Part shown: positions 23,759 to 33,552 of the stretch, piece after piece
Position numbering within the stretch: the stretch's first letter is position 1
How the letters are laid out: every line of letters starts with the position of its first letter
Assembly: GCA_017416185.1 (NCBI GenBank)
Contig: JAFQDF010000013.1
Location: 183,196 to 247,195 of the forward strand
DNA from: Clostridia bacterium
GTDB taxonomy: Bacteria > Bacillota > Clostridia > Oscillospirales > CAG-272
Reading direction: 5' to 3'
Length of the DNA: 64,000 nucleotides
Translations under genes and position numbers: made by a program
Notes under the pieces: model-generated
Databases searched by the model: none
Told to the model about the DNA's origin: nothing
Seen by the model: only the letters and a program-made list of their open reading frames with translations

Positions 23759-26125
23759 TTGGAACAAAGATATATAGAAGCAAAGACAAAATGCTTTGAT
23801 AAGATATATTCCTTTCTCAACGACAGACAGCGCGAGGTTCTGAAAACCGTAAGAGGACCTCTCTTGGTGGTTGCAGGTGCGGGAAGCGGAAAGACCACGG
23901 TGCTGGTCAACCGTATTGCAAACATCATCCGCTACGGTATGGGATACGAGAGCAAAAATATCCCCTTTGACTTAAGTGAAGGCAATATCGCCGAGCTTGA
24001 GATGGCAAGCCGTCTGCCCGCAGAGCAGCTTGAAAAATATATGCTGAAATATGCGGAAAACCCCTGTCCCGCCTGGGCTGTAATGTGTATCACCTTTACA
24101 AACAAGGCGGCAAACGAGATGAAGGAACGTCTTTTAAAGGTAATAGGCGATGAAGCCGAAGAAATATGGGCAGGAACCTTCCATAGTATCTGTATGAGAA
24201 TTTTACGCCGTCATCCGATAGAGGCAGGTCTTGAAAACGGCTTTACCATATACGATACCGACGATCAGAAAAAGCTGGTCACGTCGATCATCCGTGACTT
24301 CAATCTTGATGACAAGAGATACGCCCCCAAGGCTGTTATAAGCAAAATCAGCAAGGCAAAGGAAAGCCTTATGTCTCCCGAGGAGTTTGAAAAGACTTTC
24401 TCAAAGGAGCTGTACGAAAGGAATATAGCACGTATATACAAAGAATACGCAAAACGCCTTGAAGCGGCAAATGCCGTTGACTTTGATGATATAATCGTCC
24501 GTACGGTAAGACTTCTCGAAAAGGACGAGGAGATACGCGGCTATTATCAGCGCCGTTTCAAATACGTCTGCATAGACGAGTATCAGGACACTAACAAGGC
24601 TCAGTTTATGCTGGCGGTGCTGCTCTCCGGACACTACAGAAATATTATGGTAGTAGGCGACGATGACCAGAGTATCTACCGCTTCCGCGGGGCGACAATA
24701 GAAAATATCCTTAACTTTGACAAGGTGTTTGAGGATGCCAAGGTAGTCAAGCTTGAACAGAACTACCGTTCTACAGCCAACATTATCGAAACGGCAAATA
24801 AGCTTATCGCCCATAACAAAGGCAGACGCGAAAAGAACCTCTGGACCGCCAAGGAAGACGGAGAGAAGGTGTTGGTCAAGCAGCTGAACGATCAGGCAGA
24901 GGAGGCAAGATTTATCGCAGACTCTATCCTTGAATCTACCGTTAAGAACGGAACCAAGTTCAGCGATCACGCCATACTCTACCGTGTAAACGCTCAGTCC
25001 AACTCCCTTGAGAGTGTGTTTGCAAAAAGCGGTATTCCCTACCGCATTTTGGGCGGCACACGATTCTACGAGAGAAAAGAAATCAAGGATATCGTTGCAT
25101 ATCTCTGCCTTATCTCAAGCACACAGGACAATCTCAGATTAAAAAGAATAATCAACGAGCCCAAGCGTAAGATAGGTGACGCCACAGTTGAAGCAGTCGA
25201 GAGACTTGCTGAGATGGAAGGGCTTTCTATGTTCGACGTCATTCAGAATGCCGACAGATACACAGCGCTCGGCAGAGTTGCAGGAAAACTGAAGGACTTT
25301 GCTGATATTATCAACACTCTCCGCGGTATTGCCGAGACAGAAAGCCTCTCCGAGCTTGTAGAAAAGACCATAGATCTTTCAGGCTACAGAAATATGCTCA
25401 TCTCCCAAGGTGAAGCTGCCGAGGACAGATTGCAGAACGTAGAGGAGCTTATCTCCAACGCCGTTGCCTTTGAGGAAAGCCACGAAGAAGCGACCCTCGC
25501 ACAGTTTCTTGAGGAGGCAGCCCTTGTTGCTGACATAGATAACTATGACGAAAACGCAGATGCCGTGGTTATGATGACCATACATTCTGCAAAGGGTCTT
25601 GAGTTTGACCACGTATATCTACCCGGTCTTGAGGAGGGACTGTTTCCGTCATTCCAGTCTATAGGCGAACAGGCAGAGCATGAGGAAGAGCGCCGTCTCT
25701 GTTACGTTGCCGTGACCAGAGCCCGCAAAAAGCTCTGTACTACATACGTCAAGAGCCGTCTTATGTACGGTCAGACACAGTATAACCAGCCCTCCAGATT
25801 TTTAAAGGAGCTGCCCGACGAAAGGTGTACCCGTGAGGAGCTGTACCGCCGCGAGGCTGCCGTATCGGGCTTTGAGTACAATCAAAGACGTTCTGCGGTA
25901 TCCACGTTTAACCGTGAAGTCAAACGCTCTCTTTCCACATCTTCCGTAGCATCCGTGTCTGCCGAAAAGCTCTCGGTAGGAGACGAGGTCAAGCATATCA
26001 AGTTCGGTCACGGAATAATCCTGTCGGTCACAGATATGTCGGGAGACTATCTCTATGAGGTAATGTTTGACAATTTCGGCACCAAAAAACTTATGGCTAC
26101 CTTTGCAAAGCTAACTAAAATATAA
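23759..26125 (+). CDS. pcrA: ATP-dependent DNA helicase PcrA/UvrD
   Basis: A 788-residue SF1A helicase that unwinds DNA 3'-5' in repair and displaces RecA and RNA polymerase. Seen are the Q-motif region LNDRQREVL, Walker A AGAGSGKTTVLVNRI (about 39-53), motif Ia ITFTNKAANEMKER, Walker B IDEYQDTN, motif III GDDDQSIYRFRGA, motif IV LEQNYRST, motif V MTIHSAKGLEFD and motif VI VAVTRARKKL, then a C-terminal Tudor-like region (VGDEVKHIKFGHGIIL). TTG start with GGAGG 7 nt upstream; the ATG at 23752 is out of frame. Confidence 0.96.
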   Translation: MEQRYIEAKTKCFDKIYSFLNDRQREVLKTVRGPLLVVAGAGSGKTTVLVNRIANIIRYGMGYESKNIPFDLSEGNIAELEMASRLPAEQLEKYMLKYAENPCPAWAVMCITFTNKAANEMKERLLKVIGDEAEEIWAGTFHSICMRILRRHPIEAGLENGFTIYDTDDQKKLVTSIIRDFNLDDKRYAPKAVISKISKAKESLMSPEEFEKTFSKELYERNIARIYKEYAKRLEAANAVDFDDIIVRTVRLLEKDEEIRGYYQRRFKYVCIDEYQDTNKAQFMLAVLLSGHYRNIMVVGDDDQSIYRFRGATIENILNFDKVFEDAKVVKLEQNYRSTANIIETANKLIAHNKGRREKNLWTAKEDGEKVLVKQLNDQAEEARFIADSILESTVKNGTKFSDHAILYRVNAQSNSLESVFAKSGIPYRILGGTRFYERKEIKDIVAYLCLISSTQDNLRLKRIINEPKRKIGDATVEAVERLAEMEGLSMFDVIQNADRYTALGRVAGKLKDFADIINTLRGIAETESLSELVEKTIDLSGYRNMLISQGEAAEDRLQNVEELISNAVAFEESHEEATLAQFLEEAALVADIDNYDENADAVVMMTIHSAKGLEFDHVYLPGLEEGLFPSFQSIGEQAEHEEERRLCYVAVTRARKKLCTTYVKSRLMYGQTQYNQPSRFLKELPDERCTREELYRREAAVSGFEYNQRRSAVSTFNREVKRSLSTSSVASVSAEKLSVGDEVKHIKFGHGIILSVTDMSGDYLYEVMFDNFGTKKLMATFAKLTKI

Positions 26126-26128
26126 CAC

Positions 26129-26162
26129 AACAAAAAACCTTGCTGAAGCAAGGTTTTTTGTT
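26129..26162. terminator. Bidirectional terminator between pcrA and ispH/S1
   Basis: AACAAAAAACCTTGC, loop TGAA, GCAAGGTTTTTTGTT. Confidence 0.9.
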
Positions 26163-26177
26163 ATATTATAAAATCAA

Positions 26178-28178
26178 TTACTCTTCGTCAGCAGCTTCTT
26201 CAGCTTCTTCTTCAACGATCTCTACTTCAACCTCTTCCTCATCCTCGAGAAGTGCTCTCATAGAGAGGGAGATCTTGTGATTCTCTTCGTCGATGTCGAT
26301 GATCTTAGCATCAACTACCTGACCGAGTTCAAGAACATCAGCAGGCTTGCCTATCTTCTTGTTAGCGATCTGGGAAATGTGGATAAGACCGTCAGCACCG
26401 GGGATCACTTCTGCAAATGCACCGAAGGGCATCATAGAAACTATCTTACAGGGAGCAACGTCGCCTACGGAGAACTGGTTGGTGAAGAGAGTCCAGGGGT
26501 TGGTCTCCTCGGTCTTGTGTCCGAGAGAGATTCTCTTCTTCTCAACGTCAAAGTCGATTACGAATACATCAAGAGTATCGCCTACAGAAACAACCTCTGC
26601 GGGATTCTTGATACGCTTCCAGGAAAGCTCGGTAAGGTGAACCATACCGTCAACGGGACCGAGGTTAACGAATGCACCGTAGGATGTAAGGGACTTAACC
26701 TTACCTGTGAACTTCTTGTCCTTTTCCATAGAAGCCCAGAATGCTTCCTCTGCAGCCTTTCTCTCCTCGCGCTCTACTACGCGGATAGAAGCAACTGCAC
26801 GCTTACGCTGCTCGTTGATATCAATGAGCTTAACCTTATGTACAGTACCCTGAAGTACACTGAGATCAGCGTCCTTCTTGAGACCTGTCTGAGAAGCAGG
26901 GATAAATACCTTAACAGAGTTGAGGATGATGATAACACCGCCGCGAACGACCTCTGTGATCTTACCCTCAAGAACGGTTCCTTCATTATAAGCTTCAACG
27001 ATGGATGCCCACTTAGCGTTAGCCTCGATGCTGCGGCGGGAGAGAACTGCAAAGCCGTCAACGTCGCTTACACGAACAGCCTTAGCGGTTACTTCGTCGC
27101 CGACCTTGTAAAGGTCAGAAAGCTTTACTGTAGGATCAATAATATCGCCGGACTGAATAACACCGGTAACCTTGGCACCAAGGTCAACATGAACTTCAGA
27201 GTCCGTAACAGACAGTACTGTTCCTGTAACTATATCTCCTGTATTTAAAGTTTTGAAAGATGCATCAAGTAATTCTGCAAAGTTTTCCTTTGCGGTTGCG
27301 AGTTCTTTTTCACTCATTTTCTTCTTTACCTCCTTAATTATGCTGCCCGGAGTTGAAGCTCCTGCAGCTATACCCACTTTTGTATGGGTCGTTACCTGTA
27401 CTTCGGGCAGATCGTCTATACTCTCCACAAAAAAGGTCTTTGGCTGATTTTTACGGGCTATCTCGTACAGTTTGTTGGTGTTCGAGCTGTCTCTGCCGCC
27501 TATGACCAGCAAAATATCGACCTCCCTTGAAAGGGCATCGACCTCTGTCTGTCGATTTTCGGTAACACTACATATTGTATCAAAAATTAAAGCATTTGTA
27601 CAGCCCTTTTTGAGATTTTTTTGACTTTTTTCCCATTCCGATAATTTTTGTGTCGTTTGGGACACCATTAACACCTTTTTATTGGTGAAATTGCCATAAT
27701 CAAGGTCATCCGCCTTCTCAAAAACCAGATATTCACCCTCCACATAGGAGCAGATCCCCTGAACCTCCGGATGCCCTATATTTCCGAATATGAGGGTAAT
27801 ATCTGCATCGGGTGAATGCTTCTCAACTATCTTGTGTATCTTCTTTACGTGCGGACAGGTCTGATCGGACACGCTGAAATGCCTGTTGTTTTTTGCACAC
27901 TCGCTGAGCTTGTCACTTACCGACTTCACTATACCGTGGGCACGTATTACAACGACGGATGGATTTTTTTCATCCGTCATTTTATATATACGGTCTATAT
28001 CCTCTTCGCCGATTATCTCAACGCCCTTTTCAGCAAAGGAATTGATGATAGTGGGATTGTGTATAAGCTTACCCAAAGTATAGACCTTCACGTTATTTTT
28101 GGTCAAGGATTCCACGGTCTCAACTGCTCGCTTCACTCCAAAGCAAAAGCCTGCAAGGGATGCTACCTTAATGTTCAT
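26178..28178 (-). CDS. ispH: IspH-ribosomal protein S1 fusion
   Basis: Residues 1-285 are 4-hydroxy-3-methylbut-2-enyl diphosphate reductase, the last step of the MEP isoprenoid pathway, with the three [4Fe-4S] cysteines C12 (GFCFGVKRA), C108 (SDQTCPHVKK) and C203 (FDTICSVT) and the His/Thr/Glu active-site region. Residues 300-650 hold four S1 RNA-binding repeats (for example GKVKSLTSYGAFVNLGPVDG and PCKIVSMMPFGAFAEVIPGA), ending in an acidic tail. Such IspH-S1 fusions are known in Clostridia. The start overlaps the plsC stop by 4 nt; the gene ends the cmk-plsC-ispH run. Confidence 0.95.
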   Translation of the reverse strand: MNIKVASLAGFCFGVKRAVETVESLTKNNVKVYTLGKLIHNPTIINSFAEKGVEIIGEEDIDRIYKMTDEKNPSVVVIRAHGIVKSVSDKLSECAKNNRHFSVSDQTCPHVKKIHKIVEKHSPDADITLIFGNIGHPEVQGICSYVEGEYLVFEKADDLDYGNFTNKKVLMVSQTTQKLSEWEKSQKNLKKGCTNALIFDTICSVTENRQTEVDALSREVDILLVIGGRDSSNTNKLYEIARKNQPKTFFVESIDDLPEVQVTTHTKVGIAAGASTPGSIIKEVKKKMSEKELATAKENFAELLDASFKTLNTGDIVTGTVLSVTDSEVHVDLGAKVTGVIQSGDIIDPTVKLSDLYKVGDEVTAKAVRVSDVDGFAVLSRRSIEANAKWASIVEAYNEGTVLEGKITEVVRGGVIIILNSVKVFIPASQTGLKKDADLSVLQGTVHKVKLIDINEQRKRAVASIRVVEREERKAAEEAFWASMEKDKKFTGKVKSLTSYGAFVNLGPVDGMVHLTELSWKRIKNPAEVVSVGDTLDVFVIDFDVEKKRISLGHKTEETNPWTLFTNQFSVGDVAPCKIVSMMPFGAFAEVIPGADGLIHISQIANKKIGKPADVLELGQVVDAKIIDIDEENHKISLSMRALLEDEEEVEVEIVEEEAEEAADEE

Positions 28179-28792
28179 TTTTTCGGTATTTCCTCCTCGT
28201 GAAGCTTAAGTATCTCTGCAAAAATTTTTTCGCTTGCCGCTATCTGTTCAACACGGTTGCCGCTTTCAAAGCCTAATTCATCAGGGAAAATAGGCTTACC
28301 GAAGACAACGTCCACACGTTTGAAGAGAGACACCTTATATCCCTTTGTTATAATAGCCACGGGAAGCACCGGAACCGCCCCGCGGTGAGCTATCATTCCC
28401 GCACCGTGCTTAACGGTAGAGTTGTGAGGATCAACACCCTTAAAGCGGGTACCTTGCGGGAACATACCTACGGTCTTGCCTTCCTTTAAGAGGGTTATGG
28501 TTTTTTTGATAGCGCCTACGTCTCCCTCGCCGCGGCGGATAGGATATGCGCCCAAAGCCTTGATAAGTCCGCGAAGCAACGGTATCTTAAAAAGTTCGGC
28601 TTTTGCCATAAAGCATATCTGGCGGCTTTTCACGGCAGAAGCCACGATTATAACGTCAACTGCAGAAATATGGTTTGGACAGATAAGCAGCCCGCCCTCC
28701 TCGGGAATATTCTCAAGCCCATGGGGATGAACGTTGAAAATAAATCTGAGCAAAGGAGCTAACAACTTATATAAAAATTTATAAAGCTTCAT
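28175..28792 (-). CDS. plsC: 1-acyl-sn-glycerol-3-phosphate acyltransferase
   Basis: The 205-residue membrane-associated enzyme adds the second acyl chain to make phosphatidic acid. It has the HX4D catalytic motif NHISAVD (H41, D46), the FPQGTRFKG substrate motif (about 115-123) and an N-terminal hydrophobic segment. Overlaps of 4 nt on both sides couple it to cmk and ispH; the cmk-plsC-ispH/S1 order is common in Clostridia. Confidence 0.93.
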   Translation of the reverse strand: MKLYKFLYKLLAPLLRFIFNVHPHGLENIPEEGGLLICPNHISAVDVIIVASAVKSRQICFMAKAELFKIPLLRGLIKALGAYPIRRGEGDVGAIKKTITLLKEGKTVGMFPQGTRFKGVDPHNSTVKHGAGMIAHRGAVPVLPVAIITKGYKVSLFKRVDVVFGKPIFPDELGFESGNRVEQIAASEKIFAEILKLHEEEIPKK

Positions 28793-29463
28793 TTCTTTGC
28801 CTCTATAGCCTTGTCTATTATTTCGATCAGCTCGGCAACGCTATTCTCGATGCCGTCAGAAGAATTGTCAAAATGGATCGCATCCTCGGCGGGAACCGCG
28901 GGAGCTACGTCACGGGTAGAATCGTTGCGGTCACGCTCTATCATATCCGACAGGACTTCTTCATAGGTGGTTTCTATACCCTTCTCACAAAGCTCCTTAT
29001 AACGGCGTTTGGCACGTCCCTCAGGAGATGCGGTCATAAATATCTTGACCGTAGCATCGGGAAGTATAACCGTACCGATGTCACGTCCGTCCATAATGAC
29101 GTTATGCTTCTTGGCCATATCGCGCTGAAGGTCGAGAAGAAAAGCTCTTACCTCGGGTATAGCCGAAACGGCGGAAGCATACATAGATATCTCGGGGGTA
29201 CGGATATCATTACTTACATCCTCACCGTTAAGATAAACCCTCTGTGTGCCTTCTACGTATCCAAGCTCAAGGGTAATATTGTCAAGCTCGGAAATGATAT
29301 TTTCCTTGTCTTCCTTGGCGATATCCTTTCTTGCCACCCAAAGACCGATGGAACGGTAGAGTGCTCCGGTATCAACGTAAATATATCCCTTTGCTTTGGC
29401 TACGGCCTTTGCTATCGTGCTTTTTCCTGCCCCGGAGGGACCGTCTATTGCTATATTGATCAT
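28789..29463 (-). CDS. cmk: Cytidylate kinase
   Basis: A 224-residue CMP/dCMP kinase of pyrimidine nucleotide metabolism. P-loop GPSGAGKST (8-16), YVDTGALYRSIG (30-41), DGRDIGTVILPDA (about 122-134) and RRYKEL in the lid region are visible. It is the first gene of a coupled cmk-plsC-ispH/S1 run. A 65-bp gap with heptamer-like words separates it from the FAD oxidoreductase upstream. Confidence 0.95.
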   Translation of the reverse strand: MINIAIDGPSGAGKSTIAKAVAKAKGYIYVDTGALYRSIGLWVARKDIAKEDKENIISELDNITLELGYVEGTQRVYLNGEDVSNDIRTPEISMYASAVSAIPEVRAFLLDLQRDMAKKHNVIMDGRDIGTVILPDATVKIFMTASPEGRAKRRYKELCEKGIETTYEEVLSDMIERDRNDSTRDVAPAVPAEDAIHFDNSSDGIENSVAELIEIIDKAIEAKK

Positions 29464-29503
29464 AAATCGTTACTCCTTGTTATACTTCGTAATACGTAAT
29501 TAA

Positions 29504-29531
29504 ATTTTGATTTTGCACTTTGCACTTATCA
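29504..29531. repeat. Heptamer repeat run overlapping a stop codon
   Basis: Four 7-nt words ATTTTGA, TTTTGCA, CTTTGCA and CTTATCA. The last contains the complement of the TGA stop of the FAD oxidoreductase gene. Same word family as at 8051 and 1481. Confidence 0.55.
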
Positions 29532-30755
29532 AAATCCTCTTATGGCTCTTGCAGCAGCCGCTGCGGTGGAAAATGCTATCTGTAGATTAAATCCGCCCGT
29601 ATAGGCATCCACGTCTATTACCTCTCCTGCAAAGTAAAGTCCCTCTATAAGCTTTGACTCCATTGTTTTGGGATTTATCTCCTTGCAGTCAACGCCTCCC
29701 GAGGTTACTATCGCTTCCTCAATGGGACGAAATCCCTTTACGGTATAGGTCAGACCCTTTAAAGTCTCAAGTATACGTCTGCGCTCTTCCTTAGTTATCA
29801 CGTTTACCTTTTTATCGGCGGGAATGCCTACGGCATTCACAAAAACAGGTATCATCTTTGAAGGAAGAAGGTCGGAAAGCGAATTTATAAAATCCTTATT
29901 CTGATATTTGGAGAAATCAGAAAGCAGTCTTGCATCAAGTGTCTTTTCATCAAGAGCCGGTTTAAGGTCTATCCTTATCTTATACCTTCCTCTCTGCATA
30001 TCGTGCATATGGGAGGATGCCGAGAGCACCAAAGGACCCGTAACACCGAAATGTGTAAACATCATCTCGCCCTGCTCGGTGAAGATGCTCTTGTTTTTTT
30101 CTGTATCAAATACGCTGAGGCTTACGTTTTTAAGCGAAAGCCCCTGCATCTGTGAAGGCTCGCTTTCCTCTGTAACTATGGGGATAAGCGATGGTATAAG
30201 CTCGGTCACACGGTGACCCGCCTGCTTTGCTAACTTGTAACCGTCTCCCGTTGAGCCTGTGAGCGGATATGATGCCCCGCCCGTTGCAACAACGACGGTA
30301 TCAAAGTCATAACACTTCTTATCCGCGATAACTCCGCGTACAGCTCCGTCCTCAACGACAAGGTCACTTACTCTCTTGTTAACAGGCTTGACACCCATAT
30401 ATTTCTTAAGAGCATCGACTATATCAAACGCCTTGTCGCTTACGGGAAAAACGCGGTTTCCTCTCTCTGTCTTGAGAGACACGCCGAGACCCTCAAAAAG
30501 CTCCATCGTGTCAGCGGGAGTGAAGGTGTAAAGACTGCTCATCATAAATCTGGGATTGGTCACTACGTTACGAAGGAAATCCTCAGGGGTACAGTTGTTG
30601 GTGACGTTACATCTGCCCTTACCGGTAATGGCTATCTTGCGTCCCACCTTTTCGTTACGCTCAAATACCGTTACATCATATCCGTATTCATTTAACATTC
30701 CGGCGCAAAGCATTCCTGCCGCACCTGCGCCTATGATCGCTATCTTTTCTGCCAT
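29529..30755 (-). CDS. HI0933/YtfP-family FAD-dependent oxidoreductase
   Basis: A 408-residue flavoprotein: FAD-binding GAGAAGMLCAGML (8-20), ERNEKVGRKIAITGKGRCN (pieces at about 32-50), a mid-domain ATGGASYPLTGSTGDGY and the C-terminal LYFAGEVIDVDAYTGGFNLQ (split motif). The family includes BaiN-type enzymes and proteins of unknown substrate. AGGAG precedes the ATG. It follows priA by 7 nt, so it is probably the last gene of the yicC-priA transcript. Confidence 0.88.
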   Translation of the reverse strand: MAEKIAIIGAGAAGMLCAGMLNEYGYDVTVFERNEKVGRKIAITGKGRCNVTNNCTPEDFLRNVVTNPRFMMSSLYTFTPADTMELFEGLGVSLKTERGNRVFPVSDKAFDIVDALKKYMGVKPVNKRVSDLVVEDGAVRGVIADKKCYDFDTVVVATGGASYPLTGSTGDGYKLAKQAGHRVTELIPSLIPIVTEESEPSQMQGLSLKNVSLSVFDTEKNKSIFTEQGEMMFTHFGVTGPLVLSASSHMHDMQRGRYKIRIDLKPALDEKTLDARLLSDFSKYQNKDFINSLSDLLPSKMIPVFVNAVGIPADKKVNVITKEERRRILETLKGLTYTVKGFRPIEEAIVTSGGVDCKEINPKTMESKLIEGLYFAGEVIDVDAYTGGFNLQIAFSTAAAAARAIRGF

Positions 30756-30762
30756 AATTCTC

Positions 30763-33225
30763 CTACAGGTTATTTGGATTTACGTCTATTGAAACAGAGC
30801 TGTTAAAGCCCTTGAGGGAAAGCATCTCCTTTATAAGATAGGACAACACCGTTCTTGTCAGCCTTGTGTTCTGAGCCTTCAATACAAAGCGCCAGCGATA
30901 TTTTTCATTTACCTTATATACAGGAGCTTCAAAGGGTCCGAATATCTGCATTTTTACAGACGGGTTCTGCGAAAGCAGCTCCTTTAAACGCTTTAAAAGT
31001 AGCTGTGAAAGCTTGATGCAGTCATTTTCTCTGCTGTCGGTAACAGTAATAAGAAATATATCACAGAATGGCGGAAACACAAGAGCCTTTCGCAGAGCTA
31101 TCTCGTTTTTATAAAATCCCTTATAGTCCTGAGCCGCCGCCAGCTTGAGGGTAGGATGCTCGGGATTAAAGGTCTGGATGATCGCCTTGCCGGGCTTGTC
31201 TGCTCGGCCGGCACGTCCCACCACCTGAGTAATAAGTGAAAAGGTCCTTTCCCCTGCCCTGAAGTCGTCAAGATACAGAGACATATCCGCCAACAGCACA
31301 CCTGACAGGGTAACGTCAGGAAAATCGTGTCCCTTGGTGACCATCTGAGTACCTAAAAGTATATCTCCCTCGTGATTACGGAAGGCACTAAGCATCTCCT
31401 CATAGGATGCCTTGGTGCCTGTGGTATCCGCATCCATACGGACTACCTCTTTATCGGGAAAAAGATTTTGCAACTCCTCCTCTACCTTCTGTGTTCCGTA
31501 ACCCATAAAACGGATATGATCACCGCCGCAGTTAGGGCATTTTTCGGGAACGTAGGTTGAATAGCCGCAATAATGACAGACCAGCTTCGCTCCGCTTCTG
31601 TAATTATGACGGGTAAGGGACACGCTGCAATGGGGACAGCTTATAGCCTCTCCGCACTGCGGACAGCTTGCATAGCTTGAATAACCTCGACGGTTTAAGA
31701 ATATCACCGCCTGCTCTCCGCGGTCAAGCGAACGTCGTATGCCGTCACGCAGCCGTGTACCGATAGCTCCGAGAGAACCGCGGTTGAACTCCTCGCGCAT
31801 ATCCACGATCTCAGCGTCGGGAAGTGCGGCATTGCCGTAACGGTTATTTAATTCTATAAGTGTATATCTGCCCGACTCTGCGTTGTAATAACTGTTTACC
31901 GAAGGGGTAGCAGATGCCAGAAGCATCATTGAATTATGATATCCGCATCTGAAACGCGCTACATCAAGGGCAGAATACTTTGGATTATTTTCTGATTTGT
32001 AAGTATGCTCCTGCTCCTCGTCGATGACTATAAGTCCGAGATTTTTAAAGGGAGCAAATATCGCAGAACGGGTGCCTATACATACGTTGACCAAGCCCTC
32101 CTGCATACGGCGGTAAGCATCGTAACGCTCGCCCGAGGAAAGGGAGGAATGCATAACGGCGATATTGTCACCGTAATATGCCCCGAAAACAGAAAGGGTC
32201 TGGGGGGTAAGTGCTATTTCGGGAACAAGTATTATGACCTGTCTGCCCATAGCTAAAACTCTGTCGGCAACACTCTTTATAACGCTGGTCTTACCGCTTC
32301 CCGTAACTCCGTGCAGAAGCACGGCGCAGGGTTCACCCTTCTCAAGAAGCTCCGCCAATTTCCTGTCTGCGGCCTGCTGTTCACTGTTCAGAACAAGTTT
32401 TTTTGCCGGGCTTTCACTCTCGGGAAAATCGTAGGGATTTTTATAAAGATCCACCCTCTCACATTCCATAAGATTCTTGGATATAAGATTTTTAATCTGG
32501 GAAAGGGAGCAGTCAAGCTCCTGTCTTACGTATTTATCCGTGGCTCTGCCGCACTCACACACAAAGCGCAGGATTTCGGTAAGCTTTTCGCTGCGAAATC
32601 TTTTCTCCCCCGAAATATAGGGGTCGGCTGCAGATGTCACCGTAAGATAATTTAAAAATTTATTGCTCTTATTTTCGTGAAACACAAAGTCTCGTTTGAT
32701 AATATTCTTGCGCAAAAGTGTTAAGACCGCTTCGTCAGCATCACAGTGAACGTCCTTTACAAGTCTGCTGACGGTAGCCTTGCCGTTATCCAGCAAATAG
32801 TTAACGACACCTGCTTCAATACTGTTAAGACTGTCGGTGTCATACTCACAGTCCGCCAGTACGTAAAAAATGTCTATTGCGGCAAACGCTGATGAAGGGA
32901 GAATTGCTCTTACCGCATCCCCTGTGGTACAGAAGGTCCTTTCGCGAAGGAACTCCACCATTTTCAGCTGCTCATCAGAAAGAATCGGGGAATCACTCAT
33001 AAGAGAACATACAGACTTCAGCCCGTTTGTACAATCATCCCTGTCCTCTTTTATTTCCGCCACCAACGCCGTCATAGGACGATTGCCTCGACCAAAAGGG
33101 ACCGCGGCAAAAATGCCTGCGCAGATATCTCTGCGCAGGTCGCCGGGAATGTAATAGTCATAAAGCTTGTCTATCTGATAGGGTGCATCAAGGATATATA
33201 CACTCGCTATTTCATACAAGGACAA
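30763..33225 (-). CDS. priA: Primosomal protein N' (replication restart helicase)
   Basis: An 820-residue SF2 helicase that reloads the replisome at repaired forks. The N-terminal 3'-BD domain starts YIPGDLRRDICAG; Walker A is HGVTGSGKT (about 304-312), Walker B IDEEQEHTYKS, and a zinc-binding insertion has eight cysteines in CxxC pairs (CPQC, CPHC, CHYC, CPNC). GTQMVTKGHDFP and QVVGRAGRAD are the C-terminal helicase motifs. TTG start with GGAGG 6 nt upstream. Confidence 0.96.
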   Translation of the reverse strand: MSLYEIASVYILDAPYQIDKLYDYYIPGDLRRDICAGIFAAVPFGRGNRPMTALVAEIKEDRDDCTNGLKSVCSLMSDSPILSDEQLKMVEFLRERTFCTTGDAVRAILPSSAFAAIDIFYVLADCEYDTDSLNSIEAGVVNYLLDNGKATVSRLVKDVHCDADEAVLTLLRKNIIKRDFVFHENKSNKFLNYLTVTSAADPYISGEKRFRSEKLTEILRFVCECGRATDKYVRQELDCSLSQIKNLISKNLMECERVDLYKNPYDFPESESPAKKLVLNSEQQAADRKLAELLEKGEPCAVLLHGVTGSGKTSVIKSVADRVLAMGRQVIILVPEIALTPQTLSVFGAYYGDNIAVMHSSLSSGERYDAYRRMQEGLVNVCIGTRSAIFAPFKNLGLIVIDEEQEHTYKSENNPKYSALDVARFRCGYHNSMMLLASATPSVNSYYNAESGRYTLIELNNRYGNAALPDAEIVDMREEFNRGSLGAIGTRLRDGIRRSLDRGEQAVIFLNRRGYSSYASCPQCGEAISCPHCSVSLTRHNYRSGAKLVCHYCGYSTYVPEKCPNCGGDHIRFMGYGTQKVEEELQNLFPDKEVVRMDADTTGTKASYEEMLSAFRNHEGDILLGTQMVTKGHDFPDVTLSGVLLADMSLYLDDFRAGERTFSLITQVVGRAGRADKPGKAIIQTFNPEHPTLKLAAAQDYKGFYKNEIALRKALVFPPFCDIFLITVTDSRENDCIKLSQLLLKRLKELLSQNPSVKMQIFGPFEAPVYKVNEKYRWRFVLKAQNTRLTRTVLSYLIKEMLSLKGFNSSVSIDVNPNNL

Positions 33226-33252
33226 AGGATACCTCCGATTGATAATTTGTAA

Positions 33253-33537
33253 TTACATAGTGGTATTTTCGGGAACCGTTTCGTCACAAATAACGTATTC
33301 GCCATCACGAAGATGGTTTACCGCAAGGGTAACTGCCTTCTCGTCACGTATCTCCTTCTTGAGCTGAGCGGCAATGCTCTTGTCTGTTTCCTTATTTGCA
33401 ATAAGCTTCTCAGCCTCTGCACGCTGTGCAACATACTCGTCGGTGATGGCTCTTGCACACTTTGCAGATGCGATAACAAGGGTGTATCTGTTATATTTGC
33501 CCTCGCCTGAGAGCTGTTCGGGTGTAGGATAGATCAT
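33253..33537 (-). CDS. rpoZ: RNA polymerase omega subunit
   Basis: The 94-residue protein has the omega core RYTLVIASAKCARAITDEY and KAVTLAVNHLRDGEY. It stabilises the beta' subunit. Its position between gmk and priA is the usual Firmicutes order. Confidence 0.92.
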   Translation of the reverse strand: MIYPTPEQLSGEGKYNRYTLVIASAKCARAITDEYVAQRAEAEKLIANKETDKSIAAQLKKEIRDEKAVTLAVNHLRDGEYVICDETVPENTTM

Positions 33538-33552
33538 TTTTATTTACCTCAC

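Noticed and set aside
26277..27248. A 323-codon frame antisense to the S1 part of the IspH-S1 gene
   Set aside because: The sense strand has a clear, conserved product; the antisense frame shows no family and reflects codon bias. The same holds for 8524-9375 (antisense to rarA) and 3345-4136 (antisense to lysC).
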